A DNA stretch of 64,000 nt, taken from Hericium rajendrae. Its lineage: Eukaryota > Basidiomycota > Agaricomycetes > Russulales > Hericiaceae. The notes below the pieces were generated by a model. It did not search any database, had not been told where the DNA came from, and was given only the letters and a program-made list of their open reading frames with translations. The position numbers and the translations under genes were made by a program. This document shows positions 1 to 11,753 of the stretch, in pieces (position 1 is the stretch's first letter; the number at the start of each line of letters is the position of its first letter). The DNA is taken from assembly GCA_033439255.1 (NCBI GenBank), contig CM065889.1, positions 2,162,261 to 2,226,260 of the forward strand. The letters are read 5' to 3'.

Positions 1-1735
1 CTGGCGGAAGATGAACTCTGAGGTCGTCTGCCACTCCGTTTTCCTACACGTCTATGCAGGTTACTGTTTCCAAAGATCGTTTCGCTCGCGAGAAACCTTC
101 TGATACCGGTAGGTGCCCCATGAGATATGCGCCAAACATCTATTAACACTATCCCATAGATTTTCCCTGTTTCTATGCGGTTTAATTTCTCAGATGTTGT
201 TACGGGATTGAGCCCTCACCGTCTGAGGCAACTTTTCACCCTCCTCGTTGCACCGAAAGCAAGATTTTCCTCATGCGTTTATTTTTCTCCATTCATTTTC
301 GTCCCACCATTCGTATTCTTGTTCCAAACTTGTTGCAAAGGTATCGTACAGTCGTGCTGAATGTTTCAATTTTCCCGCCTCTTCACACGGACAGTTCCCT
401 TCTACGTACGCGATTCTGGATTTGTCCGAGCAAAAAATCGGTTTTATTTGAACATTATACTGGCAGAGGGATTCAATCTCTTATGTAAAGTAGTACATCA
501 AAGCGATTCAGCTTTATTACTACAGATTCGCATGTGCATACCGGTTCTCTGTGTTATATCAAGACAATGTCATCTTTGAAACCAAATTTACTGCATCAAC
601 CAATGCTAATGAACAAAAGCATAATCACATCTGACCGACCATGTTACCCAAAGATAAAAACAGTTCTCCAAACCACACAGACCCTCACTGCGGGCATCAT
701 GCTATATAGATCCATCGCACCACTTTCGCTATGCACACTGGGGCATAAAATCCATGCACGAAGCGCATCGCCACTTTCCCTGCCATACGTGCATTGAGAC
801 AACACCGGAGGGGAATGGGTCAGAGTCTGGATGTCTCCGTTTATAGTTTGATGACGTGCTGCTTGCTGATTCCTGAGATAGTCCATGTCAGGGGGTCGTA
901 ACAGGTGCGTCCAGAATGACAATGTCATTTTCCTGGGTGTGAATCCTCTCGACAGATAAACGTGTCCCAAGATTGAACGTGAGTGCCAGCGTTGGACCGC
1001 AGTCCAGATATTTTAATCTAGCCTAATGATTGGCATGCCCGGATTGCTTGGGCTCGTTGCTCTCGATGGGCCGGCTCTTTTCAATGAGCCGCTCTCGATG
1101 AGCCGCTCCCTCTGCGAGCATGTCTCCGTGGGCGCATGCCCCGCGTCTGAGCCTCCTTGCCGACACGTATTTTGTGTCCGTCCATACCCTTTTTCGTCCA
1201 ATTCGCATCAGTAATCCTGAAGTGCACTGCGCCGGTCATTCAGGAGGGTTCGCCTTCTGCTCACGACCATTGCACGCCTTCAGCACGACGCATTTTGAGT
1301 ACCCCTCCTACCCACCCATTGTTCTTTTTTCATTATCTTTCACATCATAGCTACACATTTATTATCGTGGGGATCGTATTTCTCTGTGGCTCTATAATAC
1401 AATGTCCCGCTTCGGCCAACGTTGGAGCACAGTCCTGGGCAAGACCGCATCGCCGAACCATGCCTCTCTGATCCTAAACCGGATGGAACCAAGTCTCAAG
1501 CTCTCACGTTTCACCGCAGTCTTATGCACGCCCCGCAATATTCGGCTTTGTACTTCGCACTCGCCTTCTCTCATAGTCCCGATACAAAGTTCTTCAAATT
1601 TACGCAGTCTGACTTGGAAAGACAATCCTCATTCTGAGTCCTTTTCTTATTGTATGTCGTAGAGGTATCAAGATTTGTAATCGCTGTCAGCTATGGAGCG
1701 GCACTCTAATCTACATACAACTTCAGAAAGGCGAT
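1..1735. other. No supportable gene
   Basis: Only short overlapping open frames in all phases, with no recognisable domain. Around 1057-1110 are three copies of a GATGRGCC/AATGAGCCG-like motif (see the dispersed-motif finding). A TATAATA-like stretch near 1394 precedes a short frame that I could not link to any family. Confidence 0.4.
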
Positions 1736-1749
1736 AAAGAAATTATAAA

Positions 1750-1923
1750 AAGGAGAGACGAGACGACGAGGAGAACAGCTATGCAGACGAGAACGGCGAT
1801 GCAGAGGAGAATGAAAAGACAAATGATAATGATGACGATAGCCACAACGACCAGGAAAGCAACAAGGACAGCCTTCAAATGACGAGAAAAAGAACGAGAA
1901 CAGTATTCCATTTCATCCTATGA
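1750..1923 (+). pseudogene. Acidic C-terminal exon remnant, F-box-tail-like
   Basis: An open frame of 57 codons ending in TGA encodes a strongly acidic, Asn-rich tail (runs such as DDEEN, GDAEENEKTNDNDDD) that turns basic at the end (TRKRTRT). No F-box body lies upstream on this strand. A similar tail (GKTNDN ... GQESN ... KRKKKRR) lies at 10411-10530 downstream of a plus-strand F-box gene, and the nearby minus-strand F-box genes also end in acidic exons. I infer a leftover terminal exon of a decayed paralogue. Seen: the composition and the shared short words. Inferred: the link to F-box genes. Confidence 0.3.
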
Positions 1924-1928
1924 ACGCG

Positions 1929-3552
1929 CTAACCTTGTTCATGTGGAGCATTCTCTTCTTCCCCTAGATGAGCATCAAGGGGCCTGTATTCGTGAACCTG
2001 TCCAGAGTCGGTAATGATTGAAGCCTACATAAAATGTAAGCAAATAATGAAATTATTTTGTCAGTTCTGACACACTCACCGTGATGATGGGAATCTGCGA
2101 CCCAAAACGTCGAGAGATCAAACTTTGCAGCATATCGCAAAATATGAATTCAGTTTGAACTCTGTCATCGTTCGTGTGGATGGCCCCCAGATTCACGATC
2201 TTCAACCTAGGCAGATCGATCTCGAGATCTCTATTCATCTCGAGGAATAAGGAGAAGATCCACATGACCTCGTGGTGGAGATGTATTTCCTCCAGTTCTC
2301 TGCATCCGGAGATTATGTCCAGCCACAAACACGAAATCCTGCATGCGAGAGCCGAATAGATGCGGAGAGAACGAAGTTTTGGCAAGGGAAGCAAGCGGTG
2401 GATGTCCGGGAGGATACGCCGCCATTCGATGCCCGAGAAGTGGAGATCAATAATTGCTGGGACGGCACGCCCATCGCAGGGCTTTTCGTACGAGTCTTCC
2501 ACCTCCGATACTTTAACAGATGTGACATCATCCCCGACTTCAAGTAAGCTGTGGAGTGATAACAGGTTGGTCGTCCAGGTACGCTCTAGGAATGATCTCA
2601 ATGTTGAAAGTCGTACGACATCTTCTCGCTCGAAACGTATGAAGGAGGCCTCGAAATAGCAGGTCTTTGGAATCGACAGGCAGGTGAAAAGCTCCACGCA
2701 TATATTCGCTCTTTCGATCTTCAGCTGGGATAGGTGGGGTAAGACGATGTTTATATCTTGGAACAAGTAGGGAGTCCTTGGAAAGCGTCCTCCGAGGACG
2801 AGCACTTCGAGCGACTTCATGTTACCGAGAGCAGCCAACATCAGGGGTATATCTTGCGGAAGGTATTGGTCTTGCCAAACAGAGCTCGTGATGGCCAAAT
2901 GGGTGAGTGCGGTTTGAAGGCCGAGCCTGTCCCAACAGGGGAGGACGTTATGCAGAACGAAAGTACGAAGAAGAGGGTGGGGGGATTGAAAAACGTCGGT
3001 CGGAAGGTTGGCTAGCCTGAAATTGAGGTCTACGTCTTTCACCAGGGTAATATCTGTCAAAAGAGGGCCTAGTCCTGTCAAAAAATCAAGTGTGATATCG
3101 TGCTTGGGGAGATGCAGATTCAGAGAAGTGATATTGGCGATATTATTGACGAGCATGTTTTCAAATGCTTTGGGAATGGTTCTCCGATCAATACTCTCGC
3201 GGTCACAGAAGAATGGACCTAGCGAGATGGATAGAGGAATAGTTCTTGCACGCTTGATCATTTCGGCCAGTCCTTCAGAGCCCAAGCCCATGCTGATGTT
3301 GGACGCCCAGATCCTTGCGTCACCGTTAGCTACTTCCCTCCACCAGCGACAGACCTGTGTCGCAGCAACCCAGTCTCGTCTTTCTTCCCCAGGATGTTGA
3401 TTGAATCCATACGGGGAGATGAGGGCAAGATAAAAGATAATCCTGGCAAGTAGTTCGGCAGGAAGGCACCGAGCCTGTGTTCCTTTCCGTGGATACACTG
3501 CCTCTTCATACTGTGAGTTGCGTCCAGGTTCTATCAGACGTTGATCCATCAC
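1929..3552 (-). CDS. F-box/LRR-like protein, paralogue A
   Basis: Predicted 522-aa protein from two exons (3552-2080 and 2024-1929; intron GTGAGT...GTAG). Residues ~28-85 match an agaricomycete F-box (LPAELLARIIFYLAL, then WVAATQVCRWWREVANG and W), the usual SCF-ligase Skp1-binding module. The rest is a series of leucine-rich segments (LTSLNLHLP, LKSLEVLVLGG, LRSLRIYSAL) expected to form a substrate-recognition horseshoe. The second exon is chosen because the splice keeps frame and gives an acidic tail (LGEEENAPHEQG) like that of paralogue B; without it the frame stops seven codons after the donor. The neighbour at 5534-7217 has the same strand and shared blocks (DITLDFLTG, SIPKTCYFEA), so the two are a tandem duplication. 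The degradation target is unknown. Confidence 0.8.
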
Positions 3553-4509
3553 GAGCGGTACCTGCTTCTGTCAGTTACCTAGGTAATCTGCAGCGACCGC
3601 ACATGCGCATATACTCACTGCTTTGCCTGTGTAACTGTAGTCACAATTGTATCACAAATTTATAACACTGTTAGAAATTTTTAGATATCAACTCACCTAT
3701 ACTGCCTGTATGCTAGCTCGTGGGTGTATACAGCACGGCGAGGATTGCCTTGAGAGCGAGGCACGGGACTTCTGAAGCACAAGATCAGTGAATCGTTAAT
3801 TGCGATATACCGGGATAAAGTTCTCAGTAGAGGATAATACATACGGGTTGAGGAAGAATGCTTCGGTGACTCACTCGAAGGGGACTGCTGAGGGTAGGGA
3901 TATAGTGAAGGCAGTGAAGGCTCGTTGCGCGTCGCCTGGTGTGTGGCGTGTTAGGATACTCCCACGACCTCTTCACGATGCGTTCTTCTATCCAGACACC
4001 CATCCTAAGGAGTAACATCTCGTGGAAGCCCACGCAACCAAGGCGCGACTTGCAGAGAAGCGGACTTCAGCGCTCTCATAACCGTCTTCCTCGCCAACCC
4101 TCCCCTGGCAGGATGCGACTCCGACGTTGACGTTAAGCCCGAATTCATCGTTTACAGCAGTAGGGGAGTCCGAGACCCAGTCTAGCATTGGTGAAAAGCG
4201 CCCCGCATCTGCCCCCGGTCTCACAGATAATGAATCTGCAGACATCGTCGAGATCGATGCTTCGACTCCAACGGCTGGTACGTGTTAGGTTAATGCAGCC
4301 GGATTTTAGCTTACTTTTTCGTAGGAAGAAAACGGCAGAGAAAACGGCAGAGAATCTTGGAACCACTTGTCGACGGACATGCCAGAACAGTGGGGATGAA
4401 CGTATCCAATGCTTGACCGTGCCGAAACGCATAAGGAGGTATGATTTCCCGTTCTTCCATCCTTGCGAACGGCTTATCTTGCATGACATATTTCGTCAAT
4501 CTTCTTGTA
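3553..4509. other. Intergenic, mostly featureless
   Basis: Upstream region of F-box paralogue A on the minus strand. Short frames on both strands carry no recognisable domain. Part of 4150-4500 may be decayed upstream sequence of the hAT remnant that follows, but I could not identify N-terminal transposase motifs. Confidence 0.35.
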
Positions 4510-5022
4510 TACGACATGGGCCATGAGGAGAAGGACATCCGGAAACGACAGAAAATTGACAAAATAGAGTTTACAGATGACGAATGGACTCGTGCAAAGG
4601 TCTTCATAGATTTGCTTGCTGTACGCTTCAACTCTTATATCCGTTCATTCAATATTCTCATTTGATTTTCTGCCAGCACGCAGATCGAGCGCAGCAAGCC
4701 TGCTTATCAGATAACGAACCGACGTTGCAGATGGCGCTTCCTGCGTTGGAGGCACTAAAAAAGGCATGGTCTGTTCGTCGCAATGAGTCCAACTACATTC
4801 AGTTCAGACCCGCTCTTGACGCCGCAATCAATAAGATCTCTGAGTACTGTAAACATAGGGATGACTCCGACGCATCCATCATCGCTATGTGTAGGTCCAC
4901 AATGACCTCCTCTAACTAGCAATGATCCTCATTTCGCAGTGCTCGATCCAGTAGAGAGAAAAAAACACTTCAAGAATCACTGGTCTGTTGAACGTCAAGA
5001 GAAATGGGTGCGCCGCTGGTAA
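4510..5022 (+). pseudogene. hAT-family transposase, C-terminal remnant
   Basis: Three short spliced segments (to 4620, 4677-4890, 4940-5022) read in frame as the C-terminal part of an agaricomycete hAT transposase: KIDKIEFTDDEW, then LQMALPALEALKKAW, ALDAAINKISEYC, and after the last intron LLDPVERKKHFKNHW. In known family members this block (P-E-L helix, LDP-K-x-x-F-x-x-HW) lies in the distal RNase-H-like/dimerisation region. The reading frame stops at 5020-5022 before the usual C-terminal hATC dimerisation signature, and no N-terminal BED finger or DDE core is visible upstream, so this is a fragment. It sits between two duplicated F-box genes. No terminal inverted repeats were found around it. 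Confidence 0.65.
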
Positions 5023-5324
5023 GGTGGGTGGTTGTTACGTGGTCCTTGTAATGAACCATCCCCACCGTACCCAGTCCGCTTGAGCTGTTCTTCGTTCATG
5101 TGCCGTTCAAATACATGTATATCACGTTCTATTACTCCGGATTCTTTGTTTTCTTGTCTCTGTGTATCATACTCGTTGCTTTTCATATTAACTTGATTTA
5201 ACGTCCATGAGAATTCAATATATGGGATACTCCCATAGGTCTAGTGGTTTACTTCGTCCAGGAGTGAAACCTCAACTGAAGTATACCTTTCTCTTTCCTG
5301 ATAACATGATCTCGTACCCAATAG

Positions 5325-5365
5325 AGGAATGAGCCGGTGATTGGACGAGCCGGGCGCTGAATCCG
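5325..5365. repeat. AATGAGCCGG / CGAGCCGGGCGCT motif pair
   Basis: Two half-copies of a motif that recurs at 1057-1110, 7494-7545, 28557-28642 and 31011-31088. Here GGAATGAGCCGG is followed by GACGAGCCGGGCGCTGAAT. It lies 3' of F-box paralogue B. Confidence 0.4.
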
Positions 5366-5533
5366 TGTCCCATATCAGCCGGGAAATAAAGCAACTGTCA
5401 AATGTCTCCTCTCAGCCTTGTCAGATTTATCTTTGTTACGCAATTTGTTCCAAGAGATACATGGTAACATTCGTTAGCAAAACGTTTAACAGGCCGCAAG
5501 CTCCACACTTTTCGACGGTGCCGTTGCTTGTCT

Positions 5534-7217
5534 TCACAACTCTGAATCATCATCCATGTCGCCATTGTCACATTGCTCGGAGTCATCTTCCACCAAAGAT
5601 TCCTGAGACGCTCTCGATTCGTGTATTCGTCCGTTCACAGAACCCTAGAAACATGTCAGCAAATATTTTAATGAATGTGTTAGAACTGACAATTACCTTG
5701 ACTATGAGCGCTTTTGAATTGTGGTGTCTATGCAACACCTGTCCCAGGAGGTCGCACCATTCAAACTGTGGATCTCTCCCTATCGAAATTTCCTTTGCTC
5801 TGTATACAGTCCCAAGATCGACAATCTTCAACCTCGGGAGAGCTTTGCTGATGTCTACGCGTGGATAGTGAGATAAATGCGAGAAGAAGGAGGAATAGGC
5901 CGCAAAGCCATGAAGATGGATCTCCTCCAGTTGGCTGCATTTCGAGAATATCACCCCCCATCTCTCATCAGGCCAAGCGTCATCCTGTATCCTCAAGCAG
6001 AGAGTCCGAAGATTCAGAGATGCAAGCAATCCTAGGATCTGAGAGAATACATCCGACGCTTTCCATCGGTCGCCACAGAATGCTAGATCGAACAACTCCG
6101 GCGGGCGAGATTCATCTGAGAAGTCCGCCCAGCATTCTGGGTTCACAGATAGTCTGACGGTTGCCATATTATGATCGATTTCAAGGGTTCCGTGAACTTC
6201 TGAGAAGCGGGTGATCCATACGCGGTCTAGGAATGACTTCAGATTGACCAAGTCCTCGGGTGCATGGAAATCAGTGAAGTCCGCCTCGAAATAGCATGTC
6301 TTAGGAATCGATAGGCAGTCCAGAAAATCGGCACATATATTGCCTCCTTGGACCTCGAGGCTCATAAGACGGGGAAAGACGATGTTGGTATATGCAACAA
6401 AGCGGGAATTTTTCGGGAACGGATTCGTGATAACGAGAACTTCAAGCAACGGCATGTTACGGAGGGCAGCGATCATCAAGGAGACTCCTCGAAGAATTCG
6501 TTCCTGGCGGATATCACGAAGGGACAGAGCAAAATCATTCGTGATCTCCAGATGTGTGATCGCGGTTTGAAGAGCAAGACTGTCCCAGCGAGGAAGCATA
6601 TTATGGAGGACAAAAGTGCGAAGAAGGGGCCGGTATGAATTGAAAGCATCACCCGGGAGAATACTTGGCTCTTCATCTTCTGAGAGCAGGCTTATTTCCT
6701 TGTTCAAGGTAAAATCTGTCAAGAGACCTCCTATTCCTGTCAGAAAATCGAGCGCGATGTCCCCTTCAGGCAAAAAGAGCTCTAGAGAAGCCACCTGCGC
6801 CATGTTCTTTTCTAGAATCTTGGAAAAAGGATCAAAGAGAGTTCGTGGATCCACCAGTGGGTCTTTAGAGAGGAATGGACCCATAGAGATGCATAGCGGC
6901 ATGGTTCTTGCACGTGAGATGATCTCGACAAGCCCTTGAGACCCCAAGCCCGCAGTGCCATTCGAAGCCCATAGGCTTGAATCCTGAATGACGATGCTCC
7001 TGAACCAGCGAGAGACCTGTGAAGCTGCGACCCAGTCTCTTCGATCCTCCCCAGGCTTAGTTTTGAATCCAAAGGGGGCGAGGATTGATAGGTAGAAGAT
7101 GATCCGGGTAAACACCTCCACGGGCAGACGTTCCAACGGACTGTGTTCACTTGGAGAGAGATTTTGTTCATAGAATGAATCGGGTTCACAGTCAGTCTCG
7201 AGATGGACGTTATCCAT
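5534..7217 (-). CDS. F-box/LRR-like protein, paralogue B
   Basis: Predicted 543 aa from two exons (7217-5697 and 5644-5534). Residues ~29-90 form the F-box (LERLPVEVFTRIIFYLSIL ... WVAASQVSRWFRSIV ... LWASNG). Leucine-rich repeats follow, with blocks shared with paralogue A (IALDFLTGIGGLLTDF, SIPKTCYFEADF), so they are recent tandem duplicates in the same orientation. The second exon is inferred from a GTAATT...TTCTAG intron that keeps phase and yields a 36-residue acidic tail (LVEDDSEQCDNGDMDDDSEL). Reading through the intron instead gives a non-acidic end of similar length, so the splice needs RNA support. The expected role is an SCF adaptor of unknown substrate. Confidence 0.8.
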
Positions 7218-7493
7218 TGCGTTTTTTTATCTGCTTTTATCAATGAGAACGCATAATCCACAGATAGTGCGCCTGCATATACTGACATAGTGATATCGAC
7301 AACTAGGCAATCACAAGGCGTGTTGTGAGTGTTCTAGATTGGGTAAAAATACATGGAAAATTTACAGCCTTCTAAAAACATACCTGGATGTACCGCCCGA
7401 GGTCTATGGCAATGGGGCACTGAGGCACGATGAGTATTTGCGGAGTATTCGTGGACGCCTGCACAGGGTGCATGTGACCCAAACGTGACCTGC

Positions 7494-7545
7494 TGGGCGC
7501 TAAATGACCCGGGCGCCACATGGGTCGGGAGCTAAATCGACCGTC
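7494..7545. repeat. GCGCTAAATGACCCGGGCGCC motif cluster
   Basis: GGGCGCTAAATGACCCGGGC is followed after about ten bases by a second degenerate copy (GGTCGGGAGCTAAATCGACC). It lies about 280 bp upstream of the ATG of F-box paralogue B. The same core (CTAAATGA/CTAATTGA + CCGGG) recurs upstream of the F-box gene at 29008-30492. Confidence 0.4.
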
Positions 7546-7923
7546 AAACGCCCTGCAATCCGGGGGCCGACGTGTGCCAGAATCTTACCATCCCACTGCA
7601 CACTCCATACAGTTTTCAATTCCTCTATATCTCTTACCTCGAACTTTTATTGCCATTGTTGATACGTGGAAAGACTCCAGTACACTCTCAGTGCGACTTT
7701 TGATAGCATATATTCAGCTTTCAACCACTGATCACATGGCAGACGGCTGCCGTGACAAGTTATCTTCATAGGCGCTGCTGTATCCATTCATTCCAGTATT
7801 TTAGGTCAGTAATTATCAAGAATGAACGCAGTCAAACGCGCGATTAGAATAAGTGTACGCTGACAAGGGTACAGGATCTTACCGGTACCGTCGACGTTTG
7901 TCACTCTGGTACTCTGACCAGCC

Positions 7924-9609
7924 ATGTCCCTTCTGGCGTCAAATGGTATGTTATATAAATAATGAATGAAGTTCGTTTTCACTAAGTTTCCGCTCCGCAT
8001 CTCAGTCACTGGCAATATTCTTCTGTCTCCGCAGATCCTCGCCGAGTCTATAGTAGGACCAGAGCACAACCTTATAGCGGCTAAGCGCGCATACAACTCG
8101 ACATTGCCAGTATTGAGTCTCCCTGTTGAAGTCCTGTGCAAGATTACTCGCAAGGTTGCGCAGGAGGTACCGCAGGCATATGATGGGAAACCTTCCAGGA
8201 GCTGGCTTTCCGTCACCCATGTCTGCCACTTTTGGCGGGAGGTGTGCCTCTCCGACGCCTTCCTGTGTGCGCGTGGAATCAACAACCATCTGGGACCTCG
8301 TTCCGTTCTGGAGATGATTGAACGATCACGAGGAGTTCCCATGGCCCTTTCCTTGAAAGGCTCGAAAACGTCTCATTTGGACCTCATCCTCACCGAGTCC
8401 CATCTCAAGTTGACCAAGGAACTCTCCATATCTAACAACCCCCCTCGCATAGAGCATATACTAAGACACCTACTCTCCAATGCTCCGATCTTGGAGACTC
8501 TAGCGATTCGCACACCTCGGTTCAAAGGTTCTCCCGCTGTGTCTTTCTCCGAGAATCACGGGACGTACAACTTTCCCCAGCTCAAGTCACTCCTTCTCAA
8601 ACAGGTCTTGCCATCCTGGTCCCTCCCCTTCCTTGCCGAAAATATGACAAGGTTGGAGATTAATAACCCAAGATACGCATATGGCCCATTGGTCCACGAC
8701 GACGTTCTCATCCCTACGCAACGCTATGCTGAAATGCTCTCGGCCATTCACAGAATGAAAAATCTCACTTCTCTCGTTCTTATGGGCGTGTTTCCGCAAG
8801 TTCTCGAAGTCAATGCACAGATTCCCGATCGCATCCCGCTACTGTACCTGAAAGACCTAAAATTCCATGCACCTGCACCGCTTGCATCCGATTTCCTCTC
8901 CAGAATCCAAGTCCCAAAGTCCTGTACGGTCAAGGCTTGGTTCTCTTCCACCTGTTCGCCAAGTGACGCTGTCAAGATTACCTCGTTTCTGACTAAGCTG
9001 CATGCCTTTGATCTTCGGGAACCTCTCAAGATATCTCTCGAGGAAGACTTTGCCAAGGTTATGCTCACTGTCGTGCTCGCCGAAAATCCTCTCAAAGTTC
9101 CTCCTATTCGCCTCATCCTCTACTCCCGTGATTCTTTCGAAGGTATCATGGCATTATTGACCGCTTTTCCATTGTCCTGCCTGCACACCCTCAGGATCCA
9201 TCACGACAACGTGACTGCTGGAAATGCTTTTGTCGGTTATGATGGACATCTGTGGCCCGAGGATGACTGGCTTGCGCTGTTTGATGCTTGCAAAATGGTT
9301 CAGAAACTCGTCGTGGAAACTGCCGACTGCGACTTCTTCACTAGACTGGCTAAGAATACCTCCATCGCAACGACTTGCAACATTGCGTCCGTCGTTCTAT
9401 ACCTAGGCATGAACTCCCCAGATGAACAAACCCGTGTCTGGAAACAGCTATTCCTATATGTCAGAAGACGACGTCTTTATCGTCTTCCACAGGCACACTG
9501 CCTCGTGCGTTTCTCACATCATCGCATGGCTCAATCTTTGCTATGGCTTGATCTCGGCAGACAAATAGCTTCCATTGACGTGGAGTATATGGCACGACAA
9601 GACCTGTAA
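7924..9609 (+). CDS. F-box/LRR-like protein C
   Basis: Predicted 541 aa. I place the start at 7924 because ATG TCC CTT ... AATG is followed by a canonical intron (GTATGT...CTCAG, 7946-8005) that joins in frame to 8006-9609; the uninterrupted frame from 7966 starts inside that intron. The F-box is at ~residues 43-95 (LSLPVEVLCKITRKVAQEV ... WLSVTHVCHFWREVCL). The remainder is leucine-rich (LEMIERSRGVPMALSL, FPQLKSLLLKQVLPSW, LTSLVLMGVFP). It lies on the opposite strand to paralogues A and B and is only distantly similar to them. An acidic tail remnant occurs 0.8 kb downstream; whether it is spliced to this gene is not known. Confidence 0.75.
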
Positions 9610-10410
9610 CGGCATTCTGACGAGCTATTTTCCCATGCTTCTATTGTGGTAGATTTCGAAACTGGTCTCGCTCCCCAAACGACTGCCCTATGTTCTTTCT
9701 CTACCTGTGGTGCGCTCAAGCTTCTCAGATGTTCTTATTCCACTGAAGTTGTACCGGTTTGGGTAATTACTCGGTGTCCTCGTTTATCCGAAAACTGCAT
9801 TTCTCGCCGACTTTGCTTTTCAATTCATTTTCGATATTCGATATCCTTGTTGCGATGTTCTGATGTATCAATTGCCCTGTACACTTCCTTTATTGTACAC
9901 GATGTAGGGATATCTTGGAATCGACGAAGAACTATATGCTCACCGGCGGAGAGATTCACTGTCTCATATCAGCAGGGCAGCAACACGCTTGAACTGTATT
10001 ACCTAGATTCCGCATACGTATACCCAGTGACCGCGTCCTTCGACCACGTTCTCTGCACCGCCGATTTCAAAGACCAGAATGACATATCAGAAATGATTTC
10101 ACCAGGAGAGTCAGAGCTATGCTTTGCCAAACCACACCTACACGCAGTACAATCAAGATATGCAGGTTCGTTATGTATATTGCCTCTTGATCGTCGTCGT
10201 TTCATGCTATCTGAGCCTCATTCCATTCATACCGTCATGACAAGAAAAGGCAAAGAAGAGTGAGGCTAATCGTGATTTTATAACAATAGATACGGGGGGC
10301 TATAACGGAAACAAGGACAAGAACAAGCGACGAACACAGCTATAAATACTCTAGGTTTTTATGGGTCTTTTCCCTCAGTGTGAAGAGAGTGATAATGGCA
10401 AGGTAAAAAA
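9610..10410. other. Intergenic, no confident gene
   Basis: A plus-strand open frame covers about 9646-10263, but it has no recognisable domain and its composition is unlike the neighbouring genes. It could be 3' untranslated or decayed sequence of F-box gene C. Confidence 0.3.
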
Positions 10411-10530
10411 AACGACACAGACAAGAATGGGAAAACCAACGACAATGGCGAGGGTAACCTCGACGGCCAGGAAAGCAACTACACGACCGGAAAAAGAAAG
10501 AAAAAAAGACGATTGCCTTCTGTCCGATGA
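10411..10530 (+). pseudogene. Acidic-to-basic tail exon remnant
   Basis: Thirty-nine codons ending in TGA: NDTDKNGKTNDNGEGNLDGQ, then ESN..., then a KRKKKRR cluster. The words KTNDN, GQESN/DQESN and the underlying CCAGGAAAGCAAC are shared with 1750-1923, so the two pieces are homologous. Possibly a far-downstream exon of F-box gene C, or a relic. Confidence 0.3.
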
Positions 10531-10633
10531 AGGTGCCATCAACACTGTCTTGAACAATCGCTGTGATTCAGAACTCTTCGTCCGTAGTACTTGTGAGAGA
10601 GTCAGCGTTCAGTGATTTGTGAAAGCGAGAGCC

Positions 10634-11650
10634 TTACAAATTATCCTGCCCTCTAGCCACAGAACTGTCTCCAGCTATTGGAACGGTAGAGGAGGGGATG
10701 ATCCAGTTCCCAGTTCTGTGCTCTCCAAAGATGGGCGGGTAGCCGAGCCGTTGGACGAGCGTGTCCATGACTTGTTGGACGTGAGCTAAAATGCGATGCC
10801 CCTCAGGGCATTCGACGGCTTGCCCATAGACCTCTGATGGCAAATAGATTAGTATTTTGCTGACTTATTTGAGGATAATCCACCTTTAACAAAAGCTAAT
10901 TCAACATCGGCCAGCTCACGAACAATAGCGAGGGCATTCGAAGGTAGAGGGCCGGCGAGGGGGAGGATGTGAATGAAGAAATCGGCCAATCGTTCCATGT
11001 CTCCGGCACATTTACCTGCCCAGGATTGAAGTTCAGTTTGACACCTGCCATCCATTTCGATTTGACAGAACACTCCGGAGAAGGCGACGGTGGTAGTAAG
11101 AAGACAAGTGAGAATAGAGGTGACGATGCATTGCTGTGGACAGAACCGACTTTTGATCCATTCTTCACGAGCGTGGTGATATTTGCTCTGTTCGACATGT
11201 AAGAATGCCGAAGCACGTAAATAATGGTCGGGAAGGAGTGCCGCGCAAATGTCATGAGAAGACTCGCTGTGGATGTTGGAAATCATGACTTGGTATCCAA
11301 TGAAGGAACGAGCTTCAGCCAACTCCATGGCTTGCGCCAATGAGCAGAGCATGCTTTGAAAAGAAGAGTTGGGACCCCTGGCGATCGAAAAGGCGGCGAT
11401 AAATTTTGCTAGGCGGAGAGATGTAGGTGTATCCTGGACCTTCCACTCGATTTTGGAGGTTAATTGCTCAGCAGTCCAAAACGCCGCCAGAGATTGCTTG
11501 TACAAAGACCATATCTAGGTCGCGGGTATTAGAAAAATCGATTCACAATCACAATGCCAATAGCGAACTCACAGTCTTGTCATGCAGAGGAAAAAGCACA
11601 AAGCGTCGTTCCCCACTGCTGAAAAGTGGCTGGAAGCTCTCGTTGTCCAT
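10634..11650 (-). CDS. Divergent ribonucleotide reductase R2-like protein
   Basis: Three in-phase exons (11650-11573, 11514-10884, 10833-10634) give 302 aa. Homology to class I RNR small subunits is clear: GERRFVLFPLHDKTIWSLYK and AAFWTAEQL at the N terminus, AEARSFIGYQVMISNIHSES in the ligand helix, VAFSGVF in the middle, and DTLVQRLGYPPIFGE at the end. R2 normally reduces ribonucleotides with R1 through a di-iron/tyrosyl radical centre. Compared with mouse R2 as I remember it, most ligands are missing: Asp of ASDG becomes Arg, Glu of ENIH becomes Ser, Glu of VEG becomes Thr, DEGLH is lost, and the radical Tyr is gone; only one His (NIH) remains. It is about 90 aa short, mainly between the ligand helices. 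The frame and introns are intact, so it may be an expressed pseudoenzyme, comparable in concept to yeast Rnr4, or a young pseudogene. Confidence 0.75.
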
Positions 11651-11753
11651 GACGGTTCAACACAGCAGGAAAATGTGCGCTTGAATCTAAATTGATTGAT
11701 TGTACAATAAACAAAGAGGGACATAACACATACAAATACAGGAGTTCCGGAGC

